The position numbers and the translations under genes were made by a program. The notes under the pieces are model-generated. The model was not told the origin of the DNA. It made no database searches and worked only from the letters and a program-made list of their open reading frames with translations. Source: Candidatus Babelota bacterium (GTDB lineage Bacteria; Babelota; Babeliae; Babelales; Vermiphilaceae). From it: DNA of 57,209 bases. Shown here piece by piece: positions 8,628 to 16,386 of the stretch. The stretch spans positions 1 to 57,209 of the forward strand of contig JAJCZE010000013.1 of the NCBI GenBank assembly GCA_029262555.1, written 5' to 3'. Each line of letters starts with the position of its first letter. Within the stretch, counting starts at the first letter, position 1.

Positions 8628-9212
8628 TCATCTCTTTCTAAGTGACCTACGCTTGGCAAAGCCGAATCGGCTTTTTCCAGTCTTTCTACCCTCAAAGGTT
8701 GATAGCAGCAAAAAAATAATCGCGAAAACAATTAAGATCGCTAATGATTCTCTCGCTTTTGGATTAGGCTCAGAAATTGATTTTGCTCTGAACTGAAACT
8801 TGGCAATTTTATCGTGAAACTTACTATGACAATTATTGCAAAGCACTATTAATTCATTCATATGAGCATGTTCACGCCCATGTATTTTGTAACTTCTATG
8901 ATGCGTAACCAAATTATAGGCACTATTACATAGCTGACATCTATACCCAGCTCTATATTTTGTATGAGCAGCGATTGCCTTCCAATATGGTGTTTTTAAA
9001 AAATTTCGATAATCCATATCTTTGATATGGTCAGAAACTGTTTCCCAGTATACTTCAGCATATCTTATCTTATTAATTCGCTCTTTTGGCGTGATTCGCC
9101 TATCCCATTTTTCATCGGGATTGAGATAGTTTTTAAGATAATACAACGTATTTTCTAAAGTTTTTTTTCGATTGATATCTTTTAAATGTGCTCGCGATTC
9201 TTTATTGATCAT
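8628..9212 (-). CDS. HNH nuclease-domain protein with C-terminal membrane helix
   Basis: The protein (194 residues) contains an HNH endonuclease core at about residues 80-140: CQLC, then VTHHRSYKIHG, then LIVLCNNCHSKFH. This gives four zinc-binding Cys and the catalytic His motif of the family. After it comes a strongly hydrophobic helix (LAILIVFAIIFLLL, about residues 158-172) and a basic tail. HNH domains cut DNA in restriction, homing or packaging systems; a membrane anchor after one is unusual. The start is ATG with a weak ribosome site. The gene is isolated, with no methyltransferase nearby. Confidence 0.7.
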   Translation of the reverse strand: MINKESRAHLKDINRKKTLENTLYYLKNYLNPDEKWDRRITPKERINKIRYAEVYWETVSDHIKDMDYRNFLKTPYWKAIAAHTKYRAGYRCQLCNSAYNLVTHHRSYKIHGREHAHMNELIVLCNNCHSKFHDKIAKFQFRAKSISEPNPKARESLAILIVFAIIFLLLSTFEGRKTGKSRFGFAKRRSLRKR

Positions 9213-9276
9213 GGCCCAAGCGTATATCGCTCCAATTCAAAATTTTAACTTAACTTGCTTTATAGACTTTATATTA

Positions 9277-10794
9277 TTAACTTTTTGGAGATAAAAATAG
9301 GTAGTCTTTACCGGCTTTCAACAATAGTTGGCCGCGAATATTGAAACCTATTATTGTGACGTTGTCATATCCAGCTAATTCTTTGATGACTTTTGAGCGA
9401 AGTGAATTTCCATCTTTATCGAGAAGCTGAATGGCTTTAAAGGTGTTTGAACCCCATTGAATATCGACTAATGCTGCAACCTGGTCATTGTCATTTAGTG
9501 CAAGTATTCTCGAGTTTCCTTCGGGCAACAATAAAAAGCTCTCTGTCCCGTATTGTAAAAGCAAATTTTCACCCATTCGAATAGAATTGCCTTTTTTATT
9601 CATCATAAAAAGGCGTTCTCGACGATTATTATCAATCGTCATATATATATGTTTGCGAACATCCCTAGAAACAAAATTATTAGCAATATTCCAAATTATA
9701 GAAGACTGTCCATCATCGATAACCACCATATTTGTACTGGTTACGAGATACGGGTCTCCAAGTGGGCCTAATCTTGAGATTCCTGTGGATATATCCCAAA
9801 CAAAACACTGTTTTTTCTGGCTCTTATTGCCCAAAGATATAACAATTAGGCCCTCATCATTAATTGCTTTTGCAATACTCGCCTTATCTTGACTATCAAA
9901 AAACTGTAGCCCTGATTCATGATCCCAAAATGCTGCTACAGCGTCTGCATATTTGTCTTCATGAGCATTTATACAATGAGAACCTCCATGTCGCCCTCTT
10001 TGATAAATTGGCTTCCATAAGCTTGCCTTCTCTGATATGCATCCAACCACTTGACCCCTATTATTAAATGCATAATACCCACCTAAGACATGAAAATCTT
10101 TTGGTAGCTTAGTAATTGAGTAGGAATAAAAAGATGATTCCTGCTGTTCTTTTTCACGATCTACGGCTCTTTGTTTTTTTTCCGCTTCTTGTCGCTCTCG
10201 CTCTCTTTTTACAGCAAGAATTCGTGCTTGTGCTTCAGCTTGAGCTCTGGCAATCACCCTACGCTCTTCTTCTGCTTTCTTTTCAGCTTCTAATCTTAAT
10301 CTTTCTTCTTCAACTTTGCGTTCAGCCTCGGCTTCAGCAGCAGCCAATTCGGCGGCTTCTCTTGCAGCCTGAGCATTAGCTTCTTCAATTGCTAATTGCT
10401 CTTGCCTTTCTATTTCTGGATCAAAGTGACGATTAGCTTTATCAATTTTATCTTCAAATTCTGATTTACTAGTATTTGCCGACACGGTTACAATATGAAT
10501 ATGATTGTATCGCTTATGTTTTTGGGGTTTATGTCCAACCAAAAACATAAAGTAATCATTCACAAACTTTTCATTCGCTTGCTTATCAAATGATATAGAA
10601 ACCCATATAGGCATTGGATGCCTTTTCTCTCTTGCTGCAGCACCTGCATAATTTCCATATGATCCCTTAACCCATGTAACGATATAAGCGTGCGGAACTA
10701 CAAAAGAAGATGAACTCAATATTTTAGAGTCATTCGCAAAAGACTGAAATCCTACACCAATTAATAAAACTGCAATTAATAATCGCTTCAACAT
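9277..10794 (-). CDS. secreted coiled-coil protein with HAF-like repeats
   Basis: The protein (505 residues) has a signal peptide, an N-terminal domain to about residue 120, a long Glu/Ala/Arg coiled coil (about 125-220) and a C-terminal region of repeats such as AFNNRGQVVG, AINDEGLIVIS, ALNDNDQVAA and GFNIRGQLLL. These match the N-D/N-x-G-Q-V-V-G signature of HAF repeats, which form beta-propeller-like extracellular domains. Function is unknown. A strong AAGGGGG site precedes the ATG. It is downstream of the BamE-like lipoprotein gene by 25 bases and is probably co-transcribed with it. Confidence 0.65.
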   Translation of the reverse strand: MLKRLLIAVLLIGVGFQSFANDSKILSSSSFVVPHAYIVTWVKGSYGNYAGAAAREKRHPMPIWVSISFDKQANEKFVNDYFMFLVGHKPQKHKRYNHIHIVTVSANTSKSEFEDKIDKANRHFDPEIERQEQLAIEEANAQAAREAAELAAAEAEAERKVEEERLRLEAEKKAEEERRVIARAQAEAQARILAVKRERERQEAEKKQRAVDREKEQQESSFYSYSITKLPKDFHVLGGYYAFNNRGQVVGCISEKASLWKPIYQRGRHGGSHCINAHEDKYADAVAAFWDHESGLQFFDSQDKASIAKAINDEGLIVISLGNKSQKKQCFVWDISTGISRLGPLGDPYLVTSTNMVVIDDGQSSIIWNIANNFVSRDVRKHIYMTIDNNRRERLFMMNKKGNSIRMGENLLLQYGTESFLLLPEGNSRILALNDNDQVAALVDIQWGSNTFKAIQLLDKDGNSLRSKVIKELAGYDNVTIIGFNIRGQLLLKAGKDYLFLSPKS

Positions 10795-10819
10795 AAAACC
10801 CCCTTAAATTTAAGATCGG

Positions 10820-11200
10820 CTAAAATTCAGACTTTCTCCCCCATCGAAACAGATGGTCATTGAGAAATTTCAGTAAATAACTGTGATATTCATATGGTGA
10901 TTCCCAAGTGCTAGGAAAAAAAAGAAGAGGCCAAAACACAAACTGTGCGAAAAGTCGCTGACTGACAACCTGATTAAGCTTAGCTTCATCAACAGTAGCA
11001 AGATCATATTCCCACACTTCCTCAATATCACCATTTCTATGAATTGTAGGACAATGAATTTCATCAGGTTGACCCATTTTTAACAAAACATCTTCTTTGG
11101 TCATATCAATCCGTAGCTTGTTCAATAGATTTTTCTTACGAACACCACATCCAGGAAGCAAAAAAAACAACGGCAATACGGCAAAAAATAACTTCTTCAT
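10820..11200 (-). CDS. BamE/SmpA-like lipoprotein
   Basis: This product (126 residues) carries a lipoprotein signal (MKKLFFAVLPLFFLLPGC) with Cys as residue +1, so it is probably lipidated. The segment LNKLRIDMTKEDVLLKMGQPDEI is typical of the BamE/SmpA-like fold (PF04355 type): G/D-M-T-K-x-x-V and a G-x-P turn. The family includes BamE, which supports outer-membrane protein insertion, but many members have other roles. A second hydrophobic stretch near residue 90 (FAQFVFWPLLFF) is unusual for BamE. The longest frame starts at GTG 11212; ATG 11200 with GGGGA is preferred. Confidence 0.6.
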   Translation of the reverse strand: MKKLFFAVLPLFFLLPGCGVRKKNLLNKLRIDMTKEDVLLKMGQPDEIHCPTIHRNGDIEEVWEYDLATVDEAKLNQVVSQRLFAQFVFWPLLFFPSTWESPYEYHSYLLKFLNDHLFRWGRKSEF

Positions 11201-11211
11201 AATAATCCCCA

Positions 11212-11448
11212 CTATGTCGTTGCTTTAGATATTGCATATCCAGTTAAAAAGCTAAATCCCAGCCCTACAAAAATAAGAAAATCTACGATTGCAGGATCTG
11301 CAGATGAACTTGGCGGAGTAAAAAAAAGACCTATAACGCTTAAGCTCATAATAGAACCAAAAACAAAGTTAACGATTTTGTTTTTTGATATCCTACAAAT
11401 CAGATAAGAACTTAGAACGACTATTAAACCATTAAGTGCAATATCCAT
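11212..11448 (-). CDS. small membrane protein of unknown function
   Basis: The 78-residue product consists of two to three hydrophobic helices with short polar turns. Two in-frame ATG codons exist; the second (11448) is preceded by GGGG in the position used by neighbouring genes and is preferred. It is the first gene of a leftward unit with the BamE-like lipoprotein 11 bases downstream. No family is recognised. Confidence 0.5.
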   Translation of the reverse strand: MDIALNGLIVVLSSYLICRISKNKIVNFVFGSIMSLSVIGLFFTPPSSSADPAIVDFLIFVGLGFSFLTGYAISKATT

Positions 11449-11626
11449 AAAAAACCCCATTTATAAAGACTTACTTGTACTTTTCAGTGTGAATTATACT
11501 TAAAAAATGTCAAAGGGGTATCAGCCTAATGCTCTATCTAAAGGGCGCTTTAAGCGCTTTACATATAAAATTATCTATACCCACCCCTAAATCACGTGGT
11601 AAAATAGACCAAACTCAGGAGAATTT

Positions 11627-12313
11627 ATGCCAAAATCACCCCTTAAAAAATCTCAAAAACCATCAGATAGCCCTTTTAATGAAATCTCTATGGATTCCCT
11701 TATCCAGCAAAGAATTCAGGCCTGGAAAGAAAAAAGCATAAAAGATCAGACCGGAGTCGAACTCAAGACGATACAAGACCCCGACAATCAACAGAGGTTC
11801 AATGTAGAGCAAAAACTAGCTAATACTATTGATTCTAAAATACATACAGAACAAGACGTGATTTGCTCTTTATATTCCACCATTTCTGGTTCTGGAAATG
11901 AAGATTATACCAATCGATTTATAAGCGAAGTTTCAGCTACAATGATAACTAGTAATGATGACAATGGAGCAACGGCGAGTATCAATAGTTTTATAGGTGG
12001 TATGCTAAGCATGAATCCACAAGATGCAATCGAAGCTCAACTTTGCGCAAAGCTAATGGTATTGCATTCTAAAGCAATGCATTATATGAACCGAGCAAAA
12101 GACCAAACAGAGCGAAGGCATATCGATAATAACCTCAACAATTCTACTAAGTGCATGCGCCTCCACAATGAGACACTTGAAACCCTAAACCGCTACAGAA
12201 GAAATGGAGAGCAGCGAGTAAAAGTTGTGCATCAATATGTTCAAGTAAATGAAGGTGGACAAGCTGTAGTAACCGGAGAAGCACCCCGGGGTGGGGGTAA
12301 GCAAAAAAAGTGA
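11627..12313 (+). CDS. mobile-element protein of unknown function
   Basis: The 228-residue product is soluble and polar, with an Asn/Gln-rich helical middle and a conserved-looking tail (RRNGEQRVKVVHQYVQVNEG) that I associate with small proteins found before HGG-motif genes in bacterial integrated elements. No domain with known function is recognised. A strong CAGGAG site precedes the ATG. It is 11 bases upstream of the HGG gene and certainly part of the same transcript. The Lys-rich start and Gly/Lys-rich end suggest nucleic-acid contact, which is inference. Confidence 0.6.
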   Translation: MPKSPLKKSQKPSDSPFNEISMDSLIQQRIQAWKEKSIKDQTGVELKTIQDPDNQQRFNVEQKLANTIDSKIHTEQDVICSLYSTISGSGNEDYTNRFISEVSATMITSNDDNGATASINSFIGGMLSMNPQDAIEAQLCAKLMVLHSKAMHYMNRAKDQTERRHIDNNLNNSTKCMRLHNETLETLNRYRRNGEQRVKVVHQYVQVNEGGQAVVTGEAPRGGGKQKK

Positions 12314-12324
12314 GGATGTAATCC

Positions 12325-12588
12325 ATGCCAATAAATTCAAAAGTTACTCTTTGTGGAGCAAAAGCAAGACAACGAAATGGATTACCATGCAGGCAGCCGG
12401 CCATGAAAAATGGACGCTGCCGTATGCATGGTGGAAAATGTACCGGACCAAAGACTAAAGAGGGAAAACTGCGTAGTGCACAGGCAAATCTCAAACACGG
12501 TTATTATACACAGGCAAGCATATCTGAAAGAAAGCGCATGCAAGAGATCATGAAATGGCGGCATGAGCTTGCTGAAATCGAAAAATAG
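12325..12588 (+). CDS. HGGxSTGP-type small protein
   Basis: The protein (87 residues) shows the family signature: CGAKARQRNGLPCRQPAM, then CRMHGGKCTGPKTKEG, then LKHGYYT. The motif normally reads HGG-x-S/C-TGP and contains conserved Cys residues that may bind metal. The family is common in phages and integrated elements, where its biochemical role is unknown. GAGGATG provides the ribosome site, overlapping the end of the preceding gene's region. Confidence 0.75.
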   Translation: MPINSKVTLCGAKARQRNGLPCRQPAMKNGRCRMHGGKCTGPKTKEGKLRSAQANLKHGYYTQASISERKRMQEIMKWRHELAEIEK

Positions 12589-12600
12589 GTAATGTTATCA

Positions 12601-12723
12601 TGGCATCACAAAATGTGGCAAGCAAAGAGAACTCGTCAAAGCAATGGCGATTATTGTTAAGAATATGTATCTTTTGTAAGCTTTTGCATCATTCGAAATC
12701 CCTTTTGCAGATCCCCAGTTAGA
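12601..12723 (+). pseudogene. possible truncated gene start after the HGG gene
   Basis: An ATG 12 bases after the HGG stop opens a 40-codon frame that begins with a plausible soluble start (MASQNVASKENSSKQWRLLL) and then runs into the antisense of the primase 3' end. It may be the remnant of a third gene cut off when the leftward replication module was joined. It has no good ribosome site and could be chance. Confidence 0.22.
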
Positions 12724-13859
12724 GCTCTCGGAGAATTGGATCCTAGTGCTATTTCTTGCTCAAAACAAACATATGATTCTCGCGTAACCGGGCGCTCATT
12801 AATATAATTAAGCACCCACTCAATAAGCGATTTATCTGCAGAGTCTATCCAACCACTCATTAAGATCCATCTACGAACATCAAGACCAGAGGCTATGCCC
12901 TCTCCAATATCTTTTCCGGACGGAGCAGGAAATGGCTCTGCGTGAGGATACCAACTTTGCCATCTTTTAAGCATAGTTGCACCCGCTTCATCATTATCAT
13001 GAGATATTAATAATTGTTTTGCATTTACAGCATGATAGTTCGTTGCTTCATCAGGCCTGTTAATATTATTTCCAGCAGCGACAGCGCGCACAATATCCCC
13101 CACTGCATAATCAACAGCATATGCATCTAATTCAGCCTCAGTAGCAAGCATTATCTTATGACGGGTGTCACCAATGAGATTTAGTCCCTTCATGCTTCCT
13201 GATACAATTATATACTTGCCAAACTCGTCTCCTTTTTTGTACTTGTCTCGCCTTACCTTTAAACGGATTACATTGCCTTTTTTATCAAACGTCGGAATCA
13301 CAATGCCTCTAGGAATCCATAGCTTCTTGGAGTCATTTGATTTTAATCCCCATGCAGATTTTTCAAGCCAGATGTCATTTGGGCACCAGCCAAGTTGATA
13401 TTGTTGAACTGCTTTTTTAGGTAAACCTCGTGTGCATAACCATTGTAAGGCTTCATCATTTTTGAATATGTTATTGTGTGCCCATTTTGCAAAATTATTT
13501 GCTTGGTTTTGCCACAATTCTGAAGGCTTTACTATGCTAATGGGTCGCAAGGAGCGGCTTTGATAGCTAATAGAACGAAATATATTCTTACTGTTATCAA
13601 CTAAAGCCCCTGTGCGGTCGACTGCTTCCTGAAAACTCATTCCCAAAAATTCTCGTGCAAACTGGATCGCATCACCATTTATATGGCATTGACGACAATA
13701 ATATCTACCTAAGCAATTCTTCATCTGCTTATTTGGCTGAATAGAAAATCTATCAATACCACCGCATTTAGGGCACGGAGAATGGAATTCGCCTCCTTCT
13801 GTACTCGCTACCCATTTAGGTTGTAGACCAGCTTCACATGCTAGCTCATAAAGAACCAT
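12657..13859 (-). CDS. DNA primase with CHC2-type zinc finger and Toprim domain
   Basis: The protein (400 residues) starts with a zinc-binding domain: HSPCPKCGGIDRFSI and YYCRQCHINGDAIQF (residues 28-70), the CHC2-like finger of phage P4/plasmid primases. A Toprim-like core follows, with IMLATEAELDAYA supplying the conserved Glu and LLISHDNDEAG the D-x-D. Such proteins make RNA primers for element replication. TTG precedes ATG; ATG at 13859 with AGGA is chosen. It lies downstream of the helicase gene, separated by a repeat region that may be the origin. Confidence 0.8.
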   Translation of the reverse strand: MVLYELACEAGLQPKWVASTEGGEFHSPCPKCGGIDRFSIQPNKQMKNCLGRYYCRQCHINGDAIQFAREFLGMSFQEAVDRTGALVDNSKNIFRSISYQSRSLRPISIVKPSELWQNQANNFAKWAHNNIFKNDEALQWLCTRGLPKKAVQQYQLGWCPNDIWLEKSAWGLKSNDSKKLWIPRGIVIPTFDKKGNVIRLKVRRDKYKKGDEFGKYIIVSGSMKGLNLIGDTRHKIMLATEAELDAYAVDYAVGDIVRAVAAGNNINRPDEATNYHAVNAKQLLISHDNDEAGATMLKRWQSWYPHAEPFPAPSGKDIGEGIASGLDVRRWILMSGWIDSADKSLIEWVLNYINERPVTRESYVCFEQEIALGSNSPRALTGDLQKGFRMMQKLTKDTYS

Positions 13860-13862
13860 CAA

Positions 13863-13991
13863 TTTTCCTATCGTGTAATCAGTGGAGATAGTGGACTTGG
13901 TGGATCATTTTTTCTTGGTGTTGAAAAAATTTAATGTATGTTTTTTCTGAATGAAAAAAATTTCATCCACGACATCCACCATATCCACGCG
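13863..13991. repeat. inverted 9-bp iterons around an A/T-rich core, candidate origin
   Basis: On the + strand, three consecutive 9-mers beginning GTGGA (GTGGAGATA, GTGGACTTG, GTGGATCAT) occupy about 13882-13908. On the - strand three more (GTGGATATG, GTGGATGTC, GTGGATGAA) run from about 13989 down to 13963. The two arms match at about 20 of 26 positions and enclose roughly 55 bases rich in A- and T-runs. Iterons beside an A/T-rich core between primase and helicase genes are what a plasmid origin looks like; a regulatory hairpin in the operon mRNA is the alternative. Confidence 0.5.
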
Positions 13992-15770
13992 TTATGCATC
14001 TATTTTTTTTACAGACCAAAGAGTTGTTCCCTGGGATGTGCCCATTTGTTCGAGCCTGTATCCCTTTTCTATGCGATTTTTATACGAACGCAATTTTCCA
14101 GAAAATTTGCGCGTATCAATCTCACCTTTATTGTTACCAGCAAGTTCTGTAAGTGTGTCCCGCAACTGTTCAACCGCATCAGAATCATATTCTTGTGACT
14201 CTGACTTAATGACAGAAATTATCTCTTTTGCCTTAACACCCCTACCTTCAAACAAGACATACCAGGAGTGAAATAAGGCTCCCAACAAAATCCTTACCGG
14301 ATCCGCATCTTCAATTTCCTTTCTACTTTCACATGGATCATCAAATCCAAGCCATACGATTGCTGAACGAACTCGTTCACCCCATTCTTCAAATCGCCCA
14401 AACTGCCTTATGCCTAAGGGCGGCTTGCCTGCAGCGTCATAAGCTCGTAAAATCGTGATTGCCGCGCATACCAACTCTGATCGATGCTCAATTATGAATG
14501 TACGTAGATTTTCGATTTCAAATGTCCGTTCTTCTGGTCGTTCTACTTGTGGATCAAGTTTGCATAGAAGTGTTCGAGTTGAAGTGTCTCCAATGAATGC
14601 CAGGTTGTTTCCAGTAACAAGAAATGTTGCATGTGTAGGAACAGTCCTTGTTTCATTACCGCCCAACTTTCGATCTTTATATTCTTCCTGAGTTAGGATT
14701 GCACACAGCGTTGCCCCGCCAAATGGCCGCTCTATGTTGTCATAACAGATGATTGGATCACCCTCCATTAAAATACCAAGTAATCGTTTCTTCTCTTCTG
14801 TTTCGTTCTCAGCTTGCGAAACCACACTGTTTGGCTTGCCGGTTGCAATCAAAGAAACGACATCTGCCAGTAATGTTTTACCGCTTCCCATTTTGGGTGC
14901 CGTAAATCCAAATAAGGGTGCAGTAGCAATAGATCTTCGCACCAAAGCAGTCAGTATGGCAGCAAGCGCAACTGAACGACTCACCTCATTTTCAAACGGA
15001 AACTCCTGTAAGATGTTTAGTAATTTATCGGCTGCTTTTTCCGCATCGTTTTTAGTCGGATGAGTTGGAATCTTTTCGAATTCATACTCATCTGTAAAAA
15101 ACAAAAGACCCGACTTAAAGTCATATCCTGGCTCATCTAAAATACTTCCATCGTTTCGAAGAGTGGGTGCATTAATAATGCCGTGCAAATGGGGCAAATC
15201 CCATTCTTGTTTTGAAAGGAGATAACGCGCTATATGCTCTCTGCATGCCACCTGACGATATTCTTTTTTTTGAACACTGTACTGCATGTACTGCGCAACT
15301 TGATTGAGAAACAGCGTTAAAAACGCTTGGTCTATTTCGCGTATAATGCATGCATCTGGAGACCTTTTCAATATTGCTTTATCAGAACTAGATTTTGAGG
15401 CCCGAACTAATTTACCGGATCTTTGGTAGATATTGTGCTTTTTACTGTTTTTAATCAGTATTTTTTCTGCTGAAGCAACTGCTTCTGGGAGCTTTGCAGA
15501 ATCAAGAATCACAATATTGTCTATTTTTTCTTGACGCTCCACATGATCCCGACATTTATGCTGGAGCTCAATAAATTGTGACAGATCAGCTTGATCCATT
15601 TCTCCATCTGGTGTTGTAATTGCAAACTCTTCAATCCTCGCATACCCAAATCGAGCTATTTCACTTAATAAATTCTTTGCTTCGTGCTGCAACTCATCTC
15701 TGAGTTCTTGCAAGCTTTCATAAACGTTTTTTTCTTTATTGGCAGGTGTTTTTTTGTTATTATTTGTCAT
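13992..15770 (-). CDS. plasmid/phage-type replicative helicase (P-loop ATPase)
   Basis: The protein (592 residues) has a P-loop ATPase domain in its middle: Walker A GFTAPKMGSGKT (about residue 290), Walker B IICYDNIERP (about 342), and VTGNNLAFIGDTSTRTL, a sensor segment with a probable arginine finger. The arrangement is that of element-encoded replication ATPases related to superfamily 3 helicases. The N-terminal 250 residues may hold DNA-binding functions. ATG follows AAGGATATAT. It lies between the SpoVG-like gene, from which a hairpin separates it, and the primase, suggesting one replication operon. Confidence 0.7.
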   Translation of the reverse strand: MTNNNKKTPANKEKNVYESLQELRDELQHEAKNLLSEIARFGYARIEEFAITTPDGEMDQADLSQFIELQHKCRDHVERQEKIDNIVILDSAKLPEAVASAEKILIKNSKKHNIYQRSGKLVRASKSSSDKAILKRSPDACIIREIDQAFLTLFLNQVAQYMQYSVQKKEYRQVACREHIARYLLSKQEWDLPHLHGIINAPTLRNDGSILDEPGYDFKSGLLFFTDEYEFEKIPTHPTKNDAEKAADKLLNILQEFPFENEVSRSVALAAILTALVRRSIATAPLFGFTAPKMGSGKTLLADVVSLIATGKPNSVVSQAENETEEKKRLLGILMEGDPIICYDNIERPFGGATLCAILTQEEYKDRKLGGNETRTVPTHATFLVTGNNLAFIGDTSTRTLLCKLDPQVERPEERTFEIENLRTFIIEHRSELVCAAITILRAYDAAGKPPLGIRQFGRFEEWGERVRSAIVWLGFDDPCESRKEIEDADPVRILLGALFHSWYVLFEGRGVKAKEIISVIKSESQEYDSDAVEQLRDTLTELAGNNKGEIDTRKFSGKLRSYKNRIEKGYRLEQMGTSQGTTLWSVKKIDA

Positions 15771-15790
15771 ATATATCCTTACATAAATTG

Positions 15791-15820
15791 AAAGCCTCCG
15801 AGGGCAAACTCGAAGGCTTC
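15791..15820 (-). terminator. hairpin between SpoVG-like and helicase genes
   Basis: AAGCCTCCGAG (15792-15802) pairs with CTCGAAGGCTT (15809-15819) with one mismatch and a six-base loop. The run of T after it on the leftward strand is broken, so it may be a weak terminator or attenuator. Confidence 0.45.
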
Positions 15821-15833
15821 GTTGCTTTTACTA

Positions 15834-16127
15834 CTAAATCACTTTTCGCATGTTATTTACTTCCTCCATAAACTCCTCATATTTCCCAATAACCGCACTC
15901 TCAATCTCTTGAGCCGTTGATCGATTGATAGGATGAAAAACATTAAATCCGTCTCCTGAACCCTTTTTGGGATACGTGATGCGATAATGGCCATCAGGAC
16001 GTGTATAAATACCCATTGATCCAAGAAAAAGATCGTCATCAAATATGACGTTTGCGAATGCAACGAGGCCGTCTCTTGGTTTGATTGGTATAATTTGAAC
16101 ATCACTTATGCGCATCTTCATCTGCAT
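15834..16127 (-). CDS. SpoVG-like DNA/RNA-binding protein
   Basis: This 97-residue protein resembles SpoVG: MRISDVQIIPIKP at the start, LVAFANVIFDDDLFLGSMGI in the beta-sheet core, a YRITYPKK strand and a helical end (INRSTAQEIESAVIGKYEE). SpoVG is a small nucleic-acid-binding regulator in Firmicutes and spirochaetes; homologues also ride on mobile elements. Three in-frame ATG codons lie within 12 bases (16127, 16121, 16115); any could be used. It overlaps the preceding gene by 26 bases, so they are translationally linked. Confidence 0.7.
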   Translation of the reverse strand: MQMKMRISDVQIIPIKPRDGLVAFANVIFDDDLFLGSMGIYTRPDGHYRITYPKKGSGDGFNVFHPINRSTAQEIESAVIGKYEEFMEEVNNMRKVI

Positions 16128-16278
16128 ACTCTTTCGTTACATTGTTTTGTTGTTCAATTTCCATTTCCAACAAAAGAGCAAAAAGATCAGCGATGGCCTT
16201 GCGGTCTTCTTTAGGCCACTCTCGAGCTTGAGATGATAAGTGTTGATTTGTAGGCTCGCAGCCTTTTTGCAATTTCAT
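16102..16278 (-). CDS. small element-encoded protein of unknown function
   Basis: The 58-residue product has basic and acidic patches and a helical centre (EDRKAIADLFALLLEMEIEQ). The frame can extend to TTG at 16293, but ATG at 16278 is a more normal start; neither has a good ribosome site. A TACTAT element lies a few bases upstream, so the transcript may be leaderless or nearly so. It overlaps the SpoVG-like gene and is the first gene of that leftward unit. Confidence 0.5.
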   Translation of the reverse strand: MKLQKGCEPTNQHLSSQAREWPKEDRKAIADLFALLLEMEIEQQNNVTKEYADEDAHK

Positions 16279-16311
16279 GCTAATAGTATGCAAGCAGTTG
16301 TAATCAGACTC

Positions 16312-16331
16312 AGACGTCTTCTTAGACGTCT
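16312..16331. promoter_or_regulatory. tandem palindromic operator-like sites
   Basis: The perfect palindrome AGACGTCT occurs twice, at 16312-16319 and 16324-16331, with centres 12 bases apart; the second extends to TTAGACGTCTAA. Spacing close to one helical turn and location upstream of the leftward replication genes suggest a dimeric repressor site, perhaps for the ribbon-helix-helix protein at 17736. Confidence 0.45.
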
Positions 16332-16336
16332 AAATA

Positions 16337-16362
16337 AGAAAAAGCCCCTAAAAAAGGGGCTT
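16337..16362 (-). terminator. rho-independent terminator after the 420-residue gene
   Basis: AAGCCCC (16342-16348) and GGGGCTT (16356-16362) form a perfect stem with a seven-base loop; reading leftward it is followed by TTTTTC. It lies 24 bases after the stop at 16387. Confidence 0.75.
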
Positions 16363-16386
16363 ACTTAAGTTTGAAGTTCGCTTTTT

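Noticed and set aside
11529-11741. Frame of 70 codons before the first element gene
   Set aside because: It overlaps the well-supported gene at 11627 in another frame and lacks a ribosome site.
13938-14271. Two rightward frames over the helicase 3' end
   Set aside because: They are antisense to a conserved helicase gene; their openness follows from its codon use.
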